From the NCBI GenBank assembly GCA_021234535.1, contig SFZH01000008.1, forward strand, positions 6,394,897 through 6,458,896: a DNA stretch of 64,000 nt. Reading direction: 5' to 3'. Both the position numbers and the translations under genes were made by a program. The stretch is from Stichopus chloronotus (taxonomy: Eukaryota > Echinodermata > Holothuroidea > Aspidochirotida > Stichopodidae). The notes under the pieces are model-generated. The model was not told the DNA's origin. It searched no databases and worked only from the letters and a program-made list of their open reading frames with translations. Below, one piece after another: positions 49,866 through 61,350 of this stretch (positions are counted from its first letter, which is position 1; each line of letters begins with the position of its first letter).

Positions 49866-50519
49866 CTGAAAAGAAAAAAAAGAAAAAAGAAGGAAGTACA
49901 ATTCTGTTTGGACTCTCCAAAGTTCAAGAATTTGGGTGGTCAAAAATTCTAGATTCTGTGAAATTTCATTCTGCTATTACAAACCAGTTGATATTCTATA
50001 TTTCTGAAAGGAAGGTGATGCTGTAGAATCTGTGGCATACACAGTGCTGTGTAAGGATGGGAATGACTTCATTATGACAAAAGAACTCTCTCCAAAATCC
50101 TTGAATTGATGTGGAACAGTTGCTTTTCCATTTTTATCTTTGATTTAACACAAAAATTGGTGGCCCTTCACATAATCCACTTGCTTATTCACCCCAGTAT
50201 CCAAGCTACACACTGTACTTTAAACTGTTTCTGGGGGAACACAAAGAGGAATGACTGATGATCTTTAATTTAGTGAATTAGAGGTATGGCTATGGCTGAC
50301 TAGATTAGCTTGCTGATATTTTTCAAGAATCTGCTCTAAAACAAGACGTATTAACTTGTAAAGAAAAAAAATGTGTTCAGCAACTTCAAGTTGTTTGCAT
50401 ACCGAATGTATTGATGGTCAGGGGCAGGCTGTATGTCAGGCGTAACATCATGTATGCCTGATTTGCATTGTCTCTTTATCCTTGGTTTCGATGAAATCGT
50501 AACCTTTGTAATCATGTGG

Positions 50520-52320
50520 CGCTGTAGGTGTGTGTGTGTGTATGTGTGTTTGTGATGCCTACCTTGTAAACACGATATCACATGAAGGGAAGCTTGGACA
50601 GATCTCATACTAAGTACATAGGTGTACCACATTGTGCACAAGAACCCTCATGTTTTCGGTGGCGGTCAAAGGAGGTTGGGGTCAACGGGTCAAATTGTGA
50701 AAACCTAGTAAATACAATATCTCAAGGAGGGAAACTTGGACAAATCTCATACAGTATTTGGTTTTGGCGCGAAGCGTTGCTGCAGCGTTAGGTTGTACAC
50801 AGTACTAGTGCTTGTGCATTGTGATTAGGACAAGACTGTATGCTGTGTAATGTTGTTGGAGTAGAGAGGTTTGTAACCCACTTACCTAACACAAACTTGA
50901 GGCATGGTCATGTGACTTTGGGTGTTAATTGTACAGTTCTATGTTAAGGTTGGAACTAAGCAGTTAAAATATAAGTAATAAGGTATAAAAATATAAATTC
51001 AGTATGTCTGAAAATCCTGTAATTCTCATGTTAAATGGGGTGCAACAACCTATATTTACTTGAAAATTTGTGGTAATTGTACAGTCTGAATTGAACTAAT
51101 GATATTGACAATACTGCAGAGAAGAGGAAGTTTGTTTGCGAGAAGAACACATTTAAAAACAAAAGAAGACCGTGATATTTTGTTAAATTGCTCCTTACCC
51201 AACCAAATTTTTCATTTGAAAGTGCAATTCAATGTTAAATCACCATTAGATTTCGTATCTGGACAATATTTTATTGTGAATGTCACTTTTGTGTGTTACA
51301 TTGTAAAAAAGAGGCCAGTCAGCCAGTGGAGAGAGGTATTGAATTTTTTCGAATGATGAGGTTGCCTTGATAAGTGCCTGGGGCAATGTAAACCGGAATG
51401 GCAGTGCGATTAAAGGGCGCTTTTTCACATGACAATATCTTAAGAAGGGAAAAATGTCATATGTGGTATGTTGGTGTACCACATTGAGTGCAACATCCCC
51501 AACGATTTCGGTTGAGGTCAAAAGTCATTTGAGGTCACAAGGGGTCAAATTGTGAAAACCTTGTATATGCAAAATCTCAAGAAGGGAAAAATTTCGTATG
51601 TGATATGTTGGTGTTTGTGGTGGCAGTCAAAGGTCATTTGAGGTCAGCAGAGGTCAAGTTGTAAAAACCTTGTAAACACGATATCTCAAGATAGGAAGCT
51701 TTAACAGGTCTCATATTTAGTAAATAGGTCTATCACATAGAGTTCAAAATCACTGTTGTTTTTGGTTGAGATCAAAGGTCGTTTAAGGTCATGAGTGGTC
51801 AAATTGTGAAAACCTCGTATACACTATAACTCAAGAAGTGAAGCTTGCAAAAATGTCATATTTGGTATGTTGGTGTACCACATTGATTTCAAGATCTCTT
51901 TTGACTATGTAGAGTTCAACAGTCATATGAGGTCAACCAGGTCAAATTGTTAAAATGTTGTAAATATGATATCTCAAGAAGGAAAACTTGGGCAGATTTC
52001 CCATTCTGAAGGTAGGTGTATCTCATGGAGTATACAAGAATTCCACTGTCTTTGGTGAAGGTCAAAGGTCATTTAAGGTCAACAGTTTCACGTTTTGAAA
52101 TTCTTGTAAATGTCATATCTCAAGAGAGGAAGCTTTGATTGATGTCATATGCAATTTGTAGTTATATCTCATTGAGTACAAGGACCATTTGACCTTTAAT
52201 GGAGGTCAAAGGTCATTCTATGTCAACCAGGGTCTAATTGTGAAAACCTTGTAGACATGATCTGGAAAAAGGATACTTGTACAGATCTCATATTTCATAT
52301 AAAGCATAGGTAGCCTTTGA
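50520..52320 (-). repeat. Tandem-core repeat element, copy D (reverse orientation, interrupted)
   Basis: The reverse complement of the same family. It begins with a (GT)n tract (50527-50552) followed by TTGTAAACACGATATC, matching the CA tract next to the last unit in copy A. Units marked by ATCTCAAGA-like sequence lie at about 50575, 50718, 51436, 51571, 51680, 51826, 51968, 52115 and 52258. Perfect AGGTCAAAGGTCA occurs at 52059-52071 and 52203-52215. About 650 bp of unrelated sequence (50766-51415) interrupts the array. I do not see the hairpin of copies A and B at this end. Confidence 0.85.
50766..51415. other. Non-repeat block inside tandem-core array D
   Basis: Sequence between two parts of the array that lacks the repeat unit. 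It contains short open frames (for example 51099-51356) without recognisable motifs. It may be an insertion, or unique DNA between two separate copies. I see no clear terminal repeats. Confidence 0.5.
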
Positions 52321-54493
52321 CACAACTAATGCTATATGTCAGATTTAGACAAAAATGCTCATGATCGGATCATCGAACCACAATGCATTTGTGTGTTCTG
52401 GTTATTTTGTATTGTCTTATTGTTTTAATCATCCATGTACTTATATCTTATTAGGTTTTCATTTTACAGTTTTAATGTTCTCTTGTTTATTTTTACCTTT
52501 GTACTGCAGCACCTTTGAGTATGTTTGTACAGTTGTGTGTTTGATATGTAGAGTTATTATCTAGTATCATTACTGATGCAGGTCAATAAAAACATGGAAA
52601 TTTTTACAGCTGTATCTTATGTTGTAAATATTCCTACAGCCAGCCTGTTTAATGTACATTTGAAGTCTCACATTCCGTGCGTACAACAATATTTCAATAT
52701 CTGGCTCACTTGAATGTATATTGGGCAGTTGGTGGTGACTTTTGTAGTCTGCTCCGGTCCCTCTCAGTGTAGAGGAGGCCTTCACACAAAAAATCACTGT
52801 GAAATTTGTAGGCCTATGCCTAGCCTATAGGGGCTACTGAAAAGTGAAGTATAGGCCTTAAGTAAATACATGTGGGCCCAACAACAACACAGGGATACTA
52901 CCAGTGGTTCTCCTTCCGATAGTCTTACATCTTTAAATTACAGAATTGTGTCATGTCACGGGAAAGTATTATTTAGCAGGTTTGATAACGCCTACTGGAA
53001 TTAGCATTGCTTCTTCGTTGATTTTTCCAAAAACAAGCCCTTATGGAACAAAATCGTACAGAGGACTAAGGAATGCAATCTTAAAACTCATACAGTCAAA
53101 GGCAAAGGGACCATACATACACAGTAAGTCAAATAACATAGCCCTAAGCCCCATACAGTTATGCATGAACATTAACAAAATTGTGTGAGGCATCAAACAT
53201 GTGCATTTCCTACACTGAACCTCAGCATGCGAACACTATATGACAAGTGCGCTAGTATCTGAGCGGTGTATAGTGGAACACAACGAACTCACACACCTTG
53301 CTGAGAGCTGAGTGCAAACTAAAATGTATAATAAGCATGTACATGCACATTGTTATTTAAGTGTTACTTTGTGCATTGCGCACAAAATTTCTTGACATGT
53401 TGTGAACATTGTTTACCTTTCCTCGGGGTTTGTTTTTCATGAAAATGCGGTTATTTACTGAAGAGAAGCAATGGCAGACCAGATACCTTCTTTATAAAAT
53501 GACAAATTTTTCTAACCTGGCCACTATCTTCATATACTTTATATAATAACAAGTTCTTTACAAGGAAGGCTTAAAATGGAGCACCCTCGAATCAAAAAAA
53601 TTTACTCTTAAAATAATATTGCACAACTCGGCACAAACTGCCATGAATTGAGGTTGGGCGATGGAGTACCCATGCACGCTACTGCAGAAGGTGCACCGAC
53701 GTAAAGGACTATAATCACTGGCTGAGTGCCCTAGGTAACTGATTCTGATGCATATAAGCTAATTGTAAACACACACTGGCCACGGATTTTGCACAGACTA
53801 TGAAAGGGTAACCCCTACGACTAACTCATTTTGTATTTCAGAGTAAATAACACGTGGAATTCGTTGAAAAAAGTAACAAACCACTTTCCTTGCACTATAG
53901 TTAAAATAGTGGTGCTCAGGGTGTCCCTAAATTAAGCAGTTGGGCTTCCTCCTGTCTAGATGAGAATCAAGATAAGGTTTATTACGCATTCGTCTTTTTC
54001 ATCAAAATCTTTTTTTGTATGTATAAACAAGGATAATCAACTTTGGACCATGCTTTAAGTGCAGGATAATACACACTCAAGGGGGGTTTATGCTATTGCT
54101 GGTTTCAGCTTGGAGTGCTCTCTGGTGCATCATTCGCAGTAACCCCCGATCGTGTATTATCCTTTGGATAATGCCTGGTCCAGTGCTGATAAACCTTCAA
54201 TTCAACGAGCTGTGCATGGAGCACAAAGCTGATGGAGAACCTCGATCACCACTAATTGAACCTCACCACTACGTGCAATTTTGAATTTACATACTGTACT
54301 ATACATGTGTTGTTATTATTCAATGGTTTGTCAAGAAGATCTTAACACTTTCTGAATTTCATTTAGTTCTTCGACCATAAACAGTAGCTAGTCAGTGTTA
54401 GACTGATAATGCCAAAATGTGATCTAAAAACCTGCTTTGCGCTCTGCAGAGTAAAACACAGCAATATTTTATGCAAATGTTAGGGACATATAC

Positions 54494-54641
54494 ATATCCA
54501 CAATGGATGAACTTTATTGCTGTGTGAAAGTAGACATGAGACTCTTCAAAGAAAGCCGTAGACAAGTTGAGCATCTCAGCTAAGAACTTCAGCGATAAAA
54601 GCATGTACTTATTTGCTAATTTAAAGAGTAGTAATTGTAGG
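54494..54641 (-). CDS. Candidate internal exon of an unrecognised gene (3, alternative B)
   Basis: 148 bp open between acceptor ATACATCTTTAG and donor GTATAT, phase 2 in and phase 0 out. The peptide contains LLLFKLANKYMLLSLKFLAE and ESHVYFHTAIKF. It lies in the longest minus-strand open frame of the area (54398-54817). The donor is weak and composition is AT-driven, so this may be chance. I see no family motif. Confidence 0.2.
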
Positions 54642-54893
54642 CTAAAGATGTATGTGTATGCACTTTGGGGGCTAGCACATTTTGAAGGGAAGTCATTTGC
54701 AGAGTTTATGAACAACATTATTGTTTTACATTCATTGCGTTTGGAGTGACTTTGATTGCCGCAAGTTTTGGATAGCTTCAGGGTGAGGAGAAGAATGGCT
54801 GGAGAAACATTTTTCAACCTGCTAAATGAAAAACTGTGTATCCGAAATTCACAACAGCGTAGTTACAGAATCTAAGATCTCGTTACCTTTTAC

Positions 54894-54939
54894 CAATGAT
54901 TTGGGGATAGAAGACAAAATCCTTATTCCAGACGTTCCT
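54894..54939 (-). CDS. Candidate internal exon of an unrecognised gene (3, alternative A)
   Basis: 46 bp between a strong acceptor (CACTTTTTCAG) and a GTAAAA donor. In phase 2 in, phase 0 out it reads GTSGIRILSSIPKSL and would join 61300-61350 to 49755-49865. The frame is also open in another phase, so the call is weak. The candidate at 54494-54641 is a competitor with the same phases. Confidence 0.28.
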
Positions 54940-54991
54940 CTGAAAAAGTGGTTTTGATGAAAGGAAGCTGTTACAATTCAATTTTTTTGCG

Positions 54992-55248
54992 TTAAAGGCT
55001 GTAATGCATCACCCCAGACAGTTTGAATTCTCTCAACCACCCACCCCTAGTCCCTCCCTCAGCCTGTCTTACATTCCTCCACATGTGTAATCAAAACAAT
55101 GGATCCCTGTGTACGCTGTGTAATACGAGCTGCTCTGCATCTTTCGGATTTGCTGGCAATCTAAGAGTACTGTAACTTAGAACCAGTTGAGAATTTTCCT
55201 TTCAGGGAGGTAAAAATATAGCTTTGGGTGATGCAATACAGCCTTTAA
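54992..55248. mobile_element. TTAA-flanked miniature element, copy B of a near-identical pair
   Basis: TTAA 54992-54995, then AGGCTGTAATGCATCACCC; the right end is GGGTGATGCAATACAGCCT, then TTAA 55245-55248. The 19-bp inverted repeats differ at one position. The body is 249 bp, non-coding, and nearly identical to 44335-44591 in the same orientation, so the family moved recently. A TTAA target is typical of the piggyBac superfamily, but the CCY end of piggyBac itself is not present. Confidence 0.9.
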
Positions 55249-57426
55249 GTAGCCCTTGTGGCACAAATGATTCACAACAGCTCAGCCACCCATATGTCAG
55301 CAAATACCTGTAGAGTATGTTGTACTGCATCCATCAGCTCTGTTCAAGATTTGAATCTGTTTTTTACAGCTGTTCACATTTCAAGTAAACAATACAGACT
55401 TGATTGTTACATGTATCCTGTTTGACAGGACTTGCATACTCTGAACGTTTGTAGAATCTATGAACTCGTTGAGAAAACTGATTAATTTATTTCATGATTT
55501 GAAAACTTTTGAACAACGGACAATGAGAAAAAAAACATAAGGTGAATATTGATGTTTATTAATGAACATAGAAAAGTTGCACCATCTTTAACCACATTCT
55601 TTTTGCAGTCACCCTGTAAGTGTTAGCAGTTCCCAAAGTACGTAAACATGTCAGTACACCAATAGTCCAAAGTGAATCAGTCGTGTAATTAAAGTTTAAT
55701 CAGTGCTGGATCGTGCATTAATACGTAAAATGCATGATCAGAGGACGAGGCAAGGGATGCATGAGGGCACGGCCTGAGTGCCTCCTGAGAGAGCATTAAC
55801 CACTGAGAGCGCATCACTCTTCAGTTAATTATGCACAGGTCAAGCGGTGATTAACCTTGGTTATTCATACACAAGCAAGATTTTGATGAAACCTATGAAA
55901 ACAAAAGAAAACAAAATGGGGGTTTGTAAGTAACCACATTTTCATTGAAAAAGAACCATGAGAAATGGTAAACTCTCCTAACGACATGTCAACAATGTTC
56001 ATGAGCAATTGGGAAAGTACGACCAATTGTTTTACGTAACATAGCAGATGACAAACACCGTCGATCTACGGTTTCATTGTATTCATCTGTAGGTGATTTT
56101 ATTCTAAAATTGACTGTGCACTATCCAGAGTATAATGCACTGCCACCTGACTGAAATCGGCCAATAGGAGGTGAGGATTCTTACCAACTATGAATGGACC
56201 ATAGTTCATTAGTACAAGGGCCGCAGATCCAGGAATTGCTGCATTGAGGAAGTGAACAAAGTGGGCTGAAGATTCACTATCAGCTAGAAGCACTTTTGTA
56301 TCTGCGTGGGGTCCAGGGACCTATGGGCAGACCCCTGCAGAGTTCGCGAGGTGAAGCCCCCTGGAAAAATGGCAGTAATGAGACTTTGAACACAGTAAAT
56401 TAGTTTGAACTGAGATCATATACATGCCGCATGTAATAACATACCCCATATCAGGAATGTGGCTAATATGGTGATTAAGACCTGATTTTTTCATTATTTT
56501 TGTTTTTCAACCTAAGGGGTGGGGAGAGAGTGGAGTTGCTTCAACCCCTAGATCTGACATTTTTTTAGCAATGTATCAGTCTGTGACAGCTATTCCATAT
56601 GCTTTTTTTGCTCCATTTCCTTGATTTTTGTTGGTCCATCTCTGTTCACTGTACTTTACTCATCAAAATAAGTGCTCCACCAGAGCTAATCGTCAAAAAG
56701 CACAGATTACTTATTTCCTTCTGCCAGCTGTGTGTACAAACGGCACTGAAAATTATGCAGTTAGATGTTAGCATAAAATAGATAGTTATAGGACCAGTGT
56801 CACTTTCAGAAACTGGACAGGTTACGTATACGTGATGTCCACCATCAACTACTGATAGGCATCGGTTAGTTGATGGGAGCCAGTAATGACCATTCATGGT
56901 GGCAACTGCAAGACTTTAAATAGTGGTATTTGGGATGATGCTGTGGGATCCATGCTCGTCTTTGCGGTGTAACCTTCGTAGGTCTTCGCAAAGGATAATT
57001 TATAATCCATCTTGGGAGTGGTGGTATTTATTGTACAGAACTTGTACAAACTGTCAACAAGGGGCACTTATGTTCCTGGCTGCCAGATTTGATTACCAGC
57101 CTGAAAGAGGACAGGGACCATGGAGAATGTTATATATCCTTTGGGGATGAGATGCAACCAGCAGCATTATATTGTTTGCATTCCATAGGCATTCCACTTT
57201 GCACTCTCTCAATTTTTTACTCCTGTTCATCTGGAGGAGACTTCATAGCTAGTTTTGTAACTTAGTTCAGATGATCTCTAGCAGTGAATATCATGAATAC
57301 ATTTTAATATTTAATGTTGTAATATTATGAGAGGAGAAAAGTCTCAAAGGAACTAGATTACAATAATACAATTTGCAACTGTATTTTGTTATGTATGCTT
57401 CATTTTCTGTGCCTGAGTACTGTTCC
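55249..57426. other. Non-coding stretch with an uncertain repeat piece
   Basis: 56170-56350 is more GC-rich than its surroundings (GGACCCCACGCAG, GGGGTCTGCCC) and looks like a transposon fragment, though I cannot delimit it. Otherwise nothing supported. Confidence 0.4.
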
Positions 57427-57490
57427 TCATTACTTATGCCTCATTAATATGCCTCATTAGTATGCTTTATTACTTTATGCCTCATTACAT
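57427..57490. repeat. Short tandem repeat TATGCCTCATTA
   Basis: Four to five imperfect copies of TATGCCTCATTA or TATGCTTTATTA at 12-16 bp spacing. Confidence 0.7.
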
Positions 57491-57887
57491 CTATGGAGTT
57501 AATTTTAGTCATCTATAGCAAGGCTATGAGCAATGGCATCTAACGTGGGTTCTGATGGTACGCAAGGTATAGTAATACCATCAAGCTAGAATTAAATTTC
57601 ATATGATTTAATTGTATGTTACCACATACTTGGATCACTTTGAAAGTGTTGGGTGCAATTGTCATGGTAACGTTTTGCTCAAAGATCTGAGTAAATAGCC
57701 TGTGTGTAGTAGTGTATACTAATTAGCAACGTACTGATGATGGGATATACTGCTTTGACAATGTGTGAGCCAATATTAGTTATAACTACTGGTCAATGTG
57801 ATGGGAATCCATAGCATGACCATTGAAATGGCAAAGAAATTCACAGATTTTTCTCCTTGCTGGAACATGGCAGAAACCTCTTCTGAT

Positions 57888-58080
57888 GCTGTGGATATAT
57901 GAATGCTGTGGATATATGGTTGCTGTGGATATATGGTTGCTGTGGATATATGGTTGCTGTGGATATATGAATGCTGTGGATATATGAATGCTGTGGATAT
58001 ATGGTTGCTGTGGATATATGAATGCTGTGGATATATGGTTGCTGTGGATATATGGTTGCTGTGGATATATGGTTGCTGCA
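57888..58080. repeat. 17-bp minisatellite, 11 full units
   Basis: The unit is GCTGTGGATATATGGTT or GCTGTGGATATATGAAT. Units start every 17 bp from 57888 to 58058, and a partial unit begins at 58075. Only the last three bases vary, in the order AAT, GTT, GTT, GTT, AAT, AAT, GTT, AAT, GTT, GTT, GTT. Otherwise the units are identical, so the array is young or homogenised. Because 17 is not a multiple of three, each frame reads through all phases of the unit, which creates long open frames on both strands. Confidence 0.95.
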
Positions 58081-58301
58081 TTCTCAGGCCTTCTGGCATT
58101 GAGTGTCACCTTGACCCAGGGCAGAGAGAACCAAAGAGGCTGACCATACATTGGGTATGTATTGGATTCACCCATGCCTGGCTCATTGCCCTCTGGACAC
58201 TAATCAAAAAGAGTTGGCGAAACTTGCTGGAGTTCATCAACGATCAACATGGGATAGAATCCCTTGATGAGTATTCATGCTTGCTGATCCTCAAAAAGTA
58301 A

Positions 58302-61299
58302 ACTAAGACATAAAACATCGGACAATCAATAAGCATTAGAGTTGAAGTTCTGGCAGGATATTGGCCAAGAGTAGATTGCAATTCGCCTAACTACTACCGG
58401 AAAGTAATAATTTATGCAAAAGAACTTGTTGCTATTCACACATCATCGAACATGGTGCGACAGTATAGTTTTGTGTAACTCCAATGCATAATTGAATGTT
58501 AATTAACTCTTCTTGTTGTCAAGGAAGATTATGGGATAAGTACATGAATGTAGTAAGAGATGATTGCTGAACAGGGTTGGTTGACAAAGAGAAGCAACTG
58601 ATCACTTTGGGCTTTGTAACTTAAATTTAAACCTGTGCCACCAACGATATTGCATGATGAATGGATCTGAATGCATATCATTTCCATCAGTTTAGCTTGA
58701 GAAGCATTTTGTGCTTTCAAGTAGCAAACTGTGAAAACCTAATTTAACGAAATCTCAGGAACGGAAAGTTCGAAAGGTGCTACATTTGTTTAATACAAAC
58801 ATGTACCGTGAGTTAAGCACAAGAAATCTATTGTTTGTAGCTGAAGTCCACAAGTGGAAACAAGTTTTGAGAAAGTCATAAACGTAATTTCTCAAGAAAG
58901 GCATCAAGGCTTACATGATCTTTTGATGTTGATGCGTCCAAGTATGAGGAATCAACTATCTGACCAGTAAACAAAGGAGAACTTTGTGAAAACCAGTTAA
59001 TTTGAGATTAGTAAAATCTTGGAAATATTTTGCATTGGATATTGAACCTACAACTATTGACCTATTAGTTTTGATGGGGGGGGGGTAGTTTTGATGGGGA
59101 AGGTCAAAGATTATATGTGCACAAACGAGATCAAGTTGTACAAAACCTTGCCATTACAACATTACAAGACATGGATATCTGATGTTTAATATGTACCAAT
59201 GTATGTCTTTACTCATTTAAAAAAAGGCAATGAAATTATCTTGTCTTGGATGCTACCTCTTAACTTCATCACTGCAGATCACTGGTATACACTATGATAA
59301 TGTGAAGCTATGTGACCTTATTAGGGACAAACCAAGTTTTAGGCTATGTTTTCAATTAAAGGGTACTCGAACTGTTCTTATATTCAAAGAGTTTTTCTCC
59401 TGTCAGTCCATTATAGAGAGATTTCAAGATAGAGGTGATAGAGCTATTCTTTATAGTCCTGAACTTTGGTGGCTTTTGCATTATTTGCAAGGAGATTATT
59501 CCTGGATAACTTAAGTAGTAACTCTTGAACAACTTGCGTGGGTTGGTTTCTTGGGCTGCTGTGGGTGGGTAACGTATATGTGCCTTTAATCCCTCCACCA
59601 CATCCTCCTTCGGCCACTGTATCCCCAGCCGAATCCCCTCTCCATCTGTTCCACACAGCCACCATTTCCCATGCGGTGCCTCGAGCCCCTAACAGCCTCA
59701 CCATCTGCCTCCTTGCTTGTATCTACTGAATTGTTAAATAAGTATCTGCTGTTTGTGTCCATCTTCATCTTTTATACATTTCTTTGAAGCTTCATTTTGT
59801 CATTATCTCTTTTGTAAAATGCGTCCTTTTTTTTACCGGTGTAATTGAGCTAATTTTAAGTGTGCTGTCGATAATGCTGTGATTAAAGATATGTCGTTTG
59901 AAGTAAGTTTATATCTCACCATATCATATCATTGGATTAATTAGCTGAAACCACACTTGTATTCTAGTTTAGATTCCACTTGATATGAAGTTGCAATCAA
60001 TTCTTACAATTTGCCATTTGGGTTCTCAAAGAGAGTTAACAAAGCAACCAGCTGCAAGAGGCTTGACTGAGTGTCATCTTTAGAACATTTTTAGAAAAGT
60101 GTATTATGGACACCGAATAGAAGCTAGTCAAATTTCCTTATGCACTGGAATAGGTCTCCATGTGCAAAGTTACATGTAAGCAGTTGATTTCCAGTGGTAG
60201 GAAAGACAAGGCATGTTTACAGTTATTTGTTTGTTGTTTTTCAAATAATCTGACCAAATTCACAAATTTGGTTAAAAGTCACAGTGAAGTAAAATGGTTG
60301 TCTGAAAGGACCACAGGGTCAAAGAATTTGGTCGTTTTTCAGAGTATACTTGATCAAACTGTCCCTTTTACAGTCTGGTACATCTTCTTCCCCTGCTTGA
60401 TTACATATTACCACCTCGGGGAGAAAATATGGCACACTGCAGCCTTAACACCTAACCCAGTCATTTTGAGGACGTTTCTGCTCAATGGAGCATTTACTTA
60501 CTCATTATTTCTACATTGTGGGCAAAATGATTGCCAAAACACTGAAAGGCACAGATCAGGTGACAAGTTTGACATCTGACCATACACCACACTGCCTTTA
60601 ATGTTATGAGGCATTTATGTAGAAATTTTTAGAAGAACAGATGCATAGGTGCACACGTAGGCATCTTTTACTATAGTGTGGATGCCTGAACTCTAGCTAG
60701 CTGATTGTTCACTGTCTGATAATGAAATAGTACTCAGTATGTAGTGCTAACTTTGTTTAAACCAGTAAAATGTATTAAACATGTGTTCAACCACCAGCTA
60801 AGTTGAATATTGACTGTGTGAACTCATCAAATAAACTCATTATCTGTATAGTGTAAAGCTAGTGAATCATTAAATGTTCACTTGAGTTATTGGCTCCATT
60901 TATTAAGTCATACACTGTAATCTTCATGCAACTCAATTAATCCTATGAGGAAAGTTGTCAACCAACTGAAGTCAGTTTTATGTTAGCTATCCAGTTGGAG
61001 AAACTCGTCAAAGGAAAGCAGTTTAGTGTAAGTCATCCACTCTTAAAACTTACTTCTGAAGTTAATTCGAAGTTATATACTGACAAAGCTCATTAACTGA
61101 GTCAGCATAAAGTTATTCACTGAACTAAGTCCTCAACAAAAGTTGCAGTTAAGATTCATCTTTTGGCAAAACTCATCCATTGATATTAGACATCTACTGA
61201 AGATAACTCACATCATCTACAGTTGGATGACATCTTTCACTCTTAGTGAACTTGTCACACACTAAGCTTTTGCTCAGATGTTTAACGTTGAATACTTAC
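58302..61299. other. Non-coding stretch, no gene recognised
   Basis: Includes a poly-G run near 59076-59085 and, from about 60770 to 61220, a diffuse recurrence of AACTCATC, AAAGTTAT and ACTGAAGT words suggestive of an old scrambled tandem repeat. The open frame 60160-60579 (139 codons) has no motif. Confidence 0.45.
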
Positions 61300-61350
61300 A
61301 CCACAGTCTCATCTCGGACAAACTTCAAGTGGAAGACGCACGCATAACGC
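61300..61350 (-). CDS. Candidate internal exon of an unrecognised gene (2)
   Basis: A 51-bp stretch between an acceptor AACAGCAG, with a poor pyrimidine tract, and a GTAAGT donor, phase 2 on both sides. The peptide is RYACVFHLKFVRDETV. Phase and direction fit between 63580-63728 and the candidates near 54.5-54.9 kb. Being short, it could be chance. Confidence 0.3.

Noticed and set aside
56099..56310. Minus-strand frame with an acceptor-like GCAG and a GTAAGA donor, reading NAAIPGSAALVLMNYGPFIV
   Set aside because: The surrounding GC-rich sequence looks like a transposon fragment, the phases (1 and 1) do not fit the other candidates and the frame runs on past the donor.
57776..58175. Two minus-strand open frames rich in HIST, YPQQ and NHIS repeats
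   Set aside because: They are read-through of a stop-free 17-bp minisatellite; nothing but repeat supports them.
60160..60579. 139-codon plus-strand open frame
   Set aside because: No recognisable domain, no promoter or splice support, and length within chance expectation for the window.
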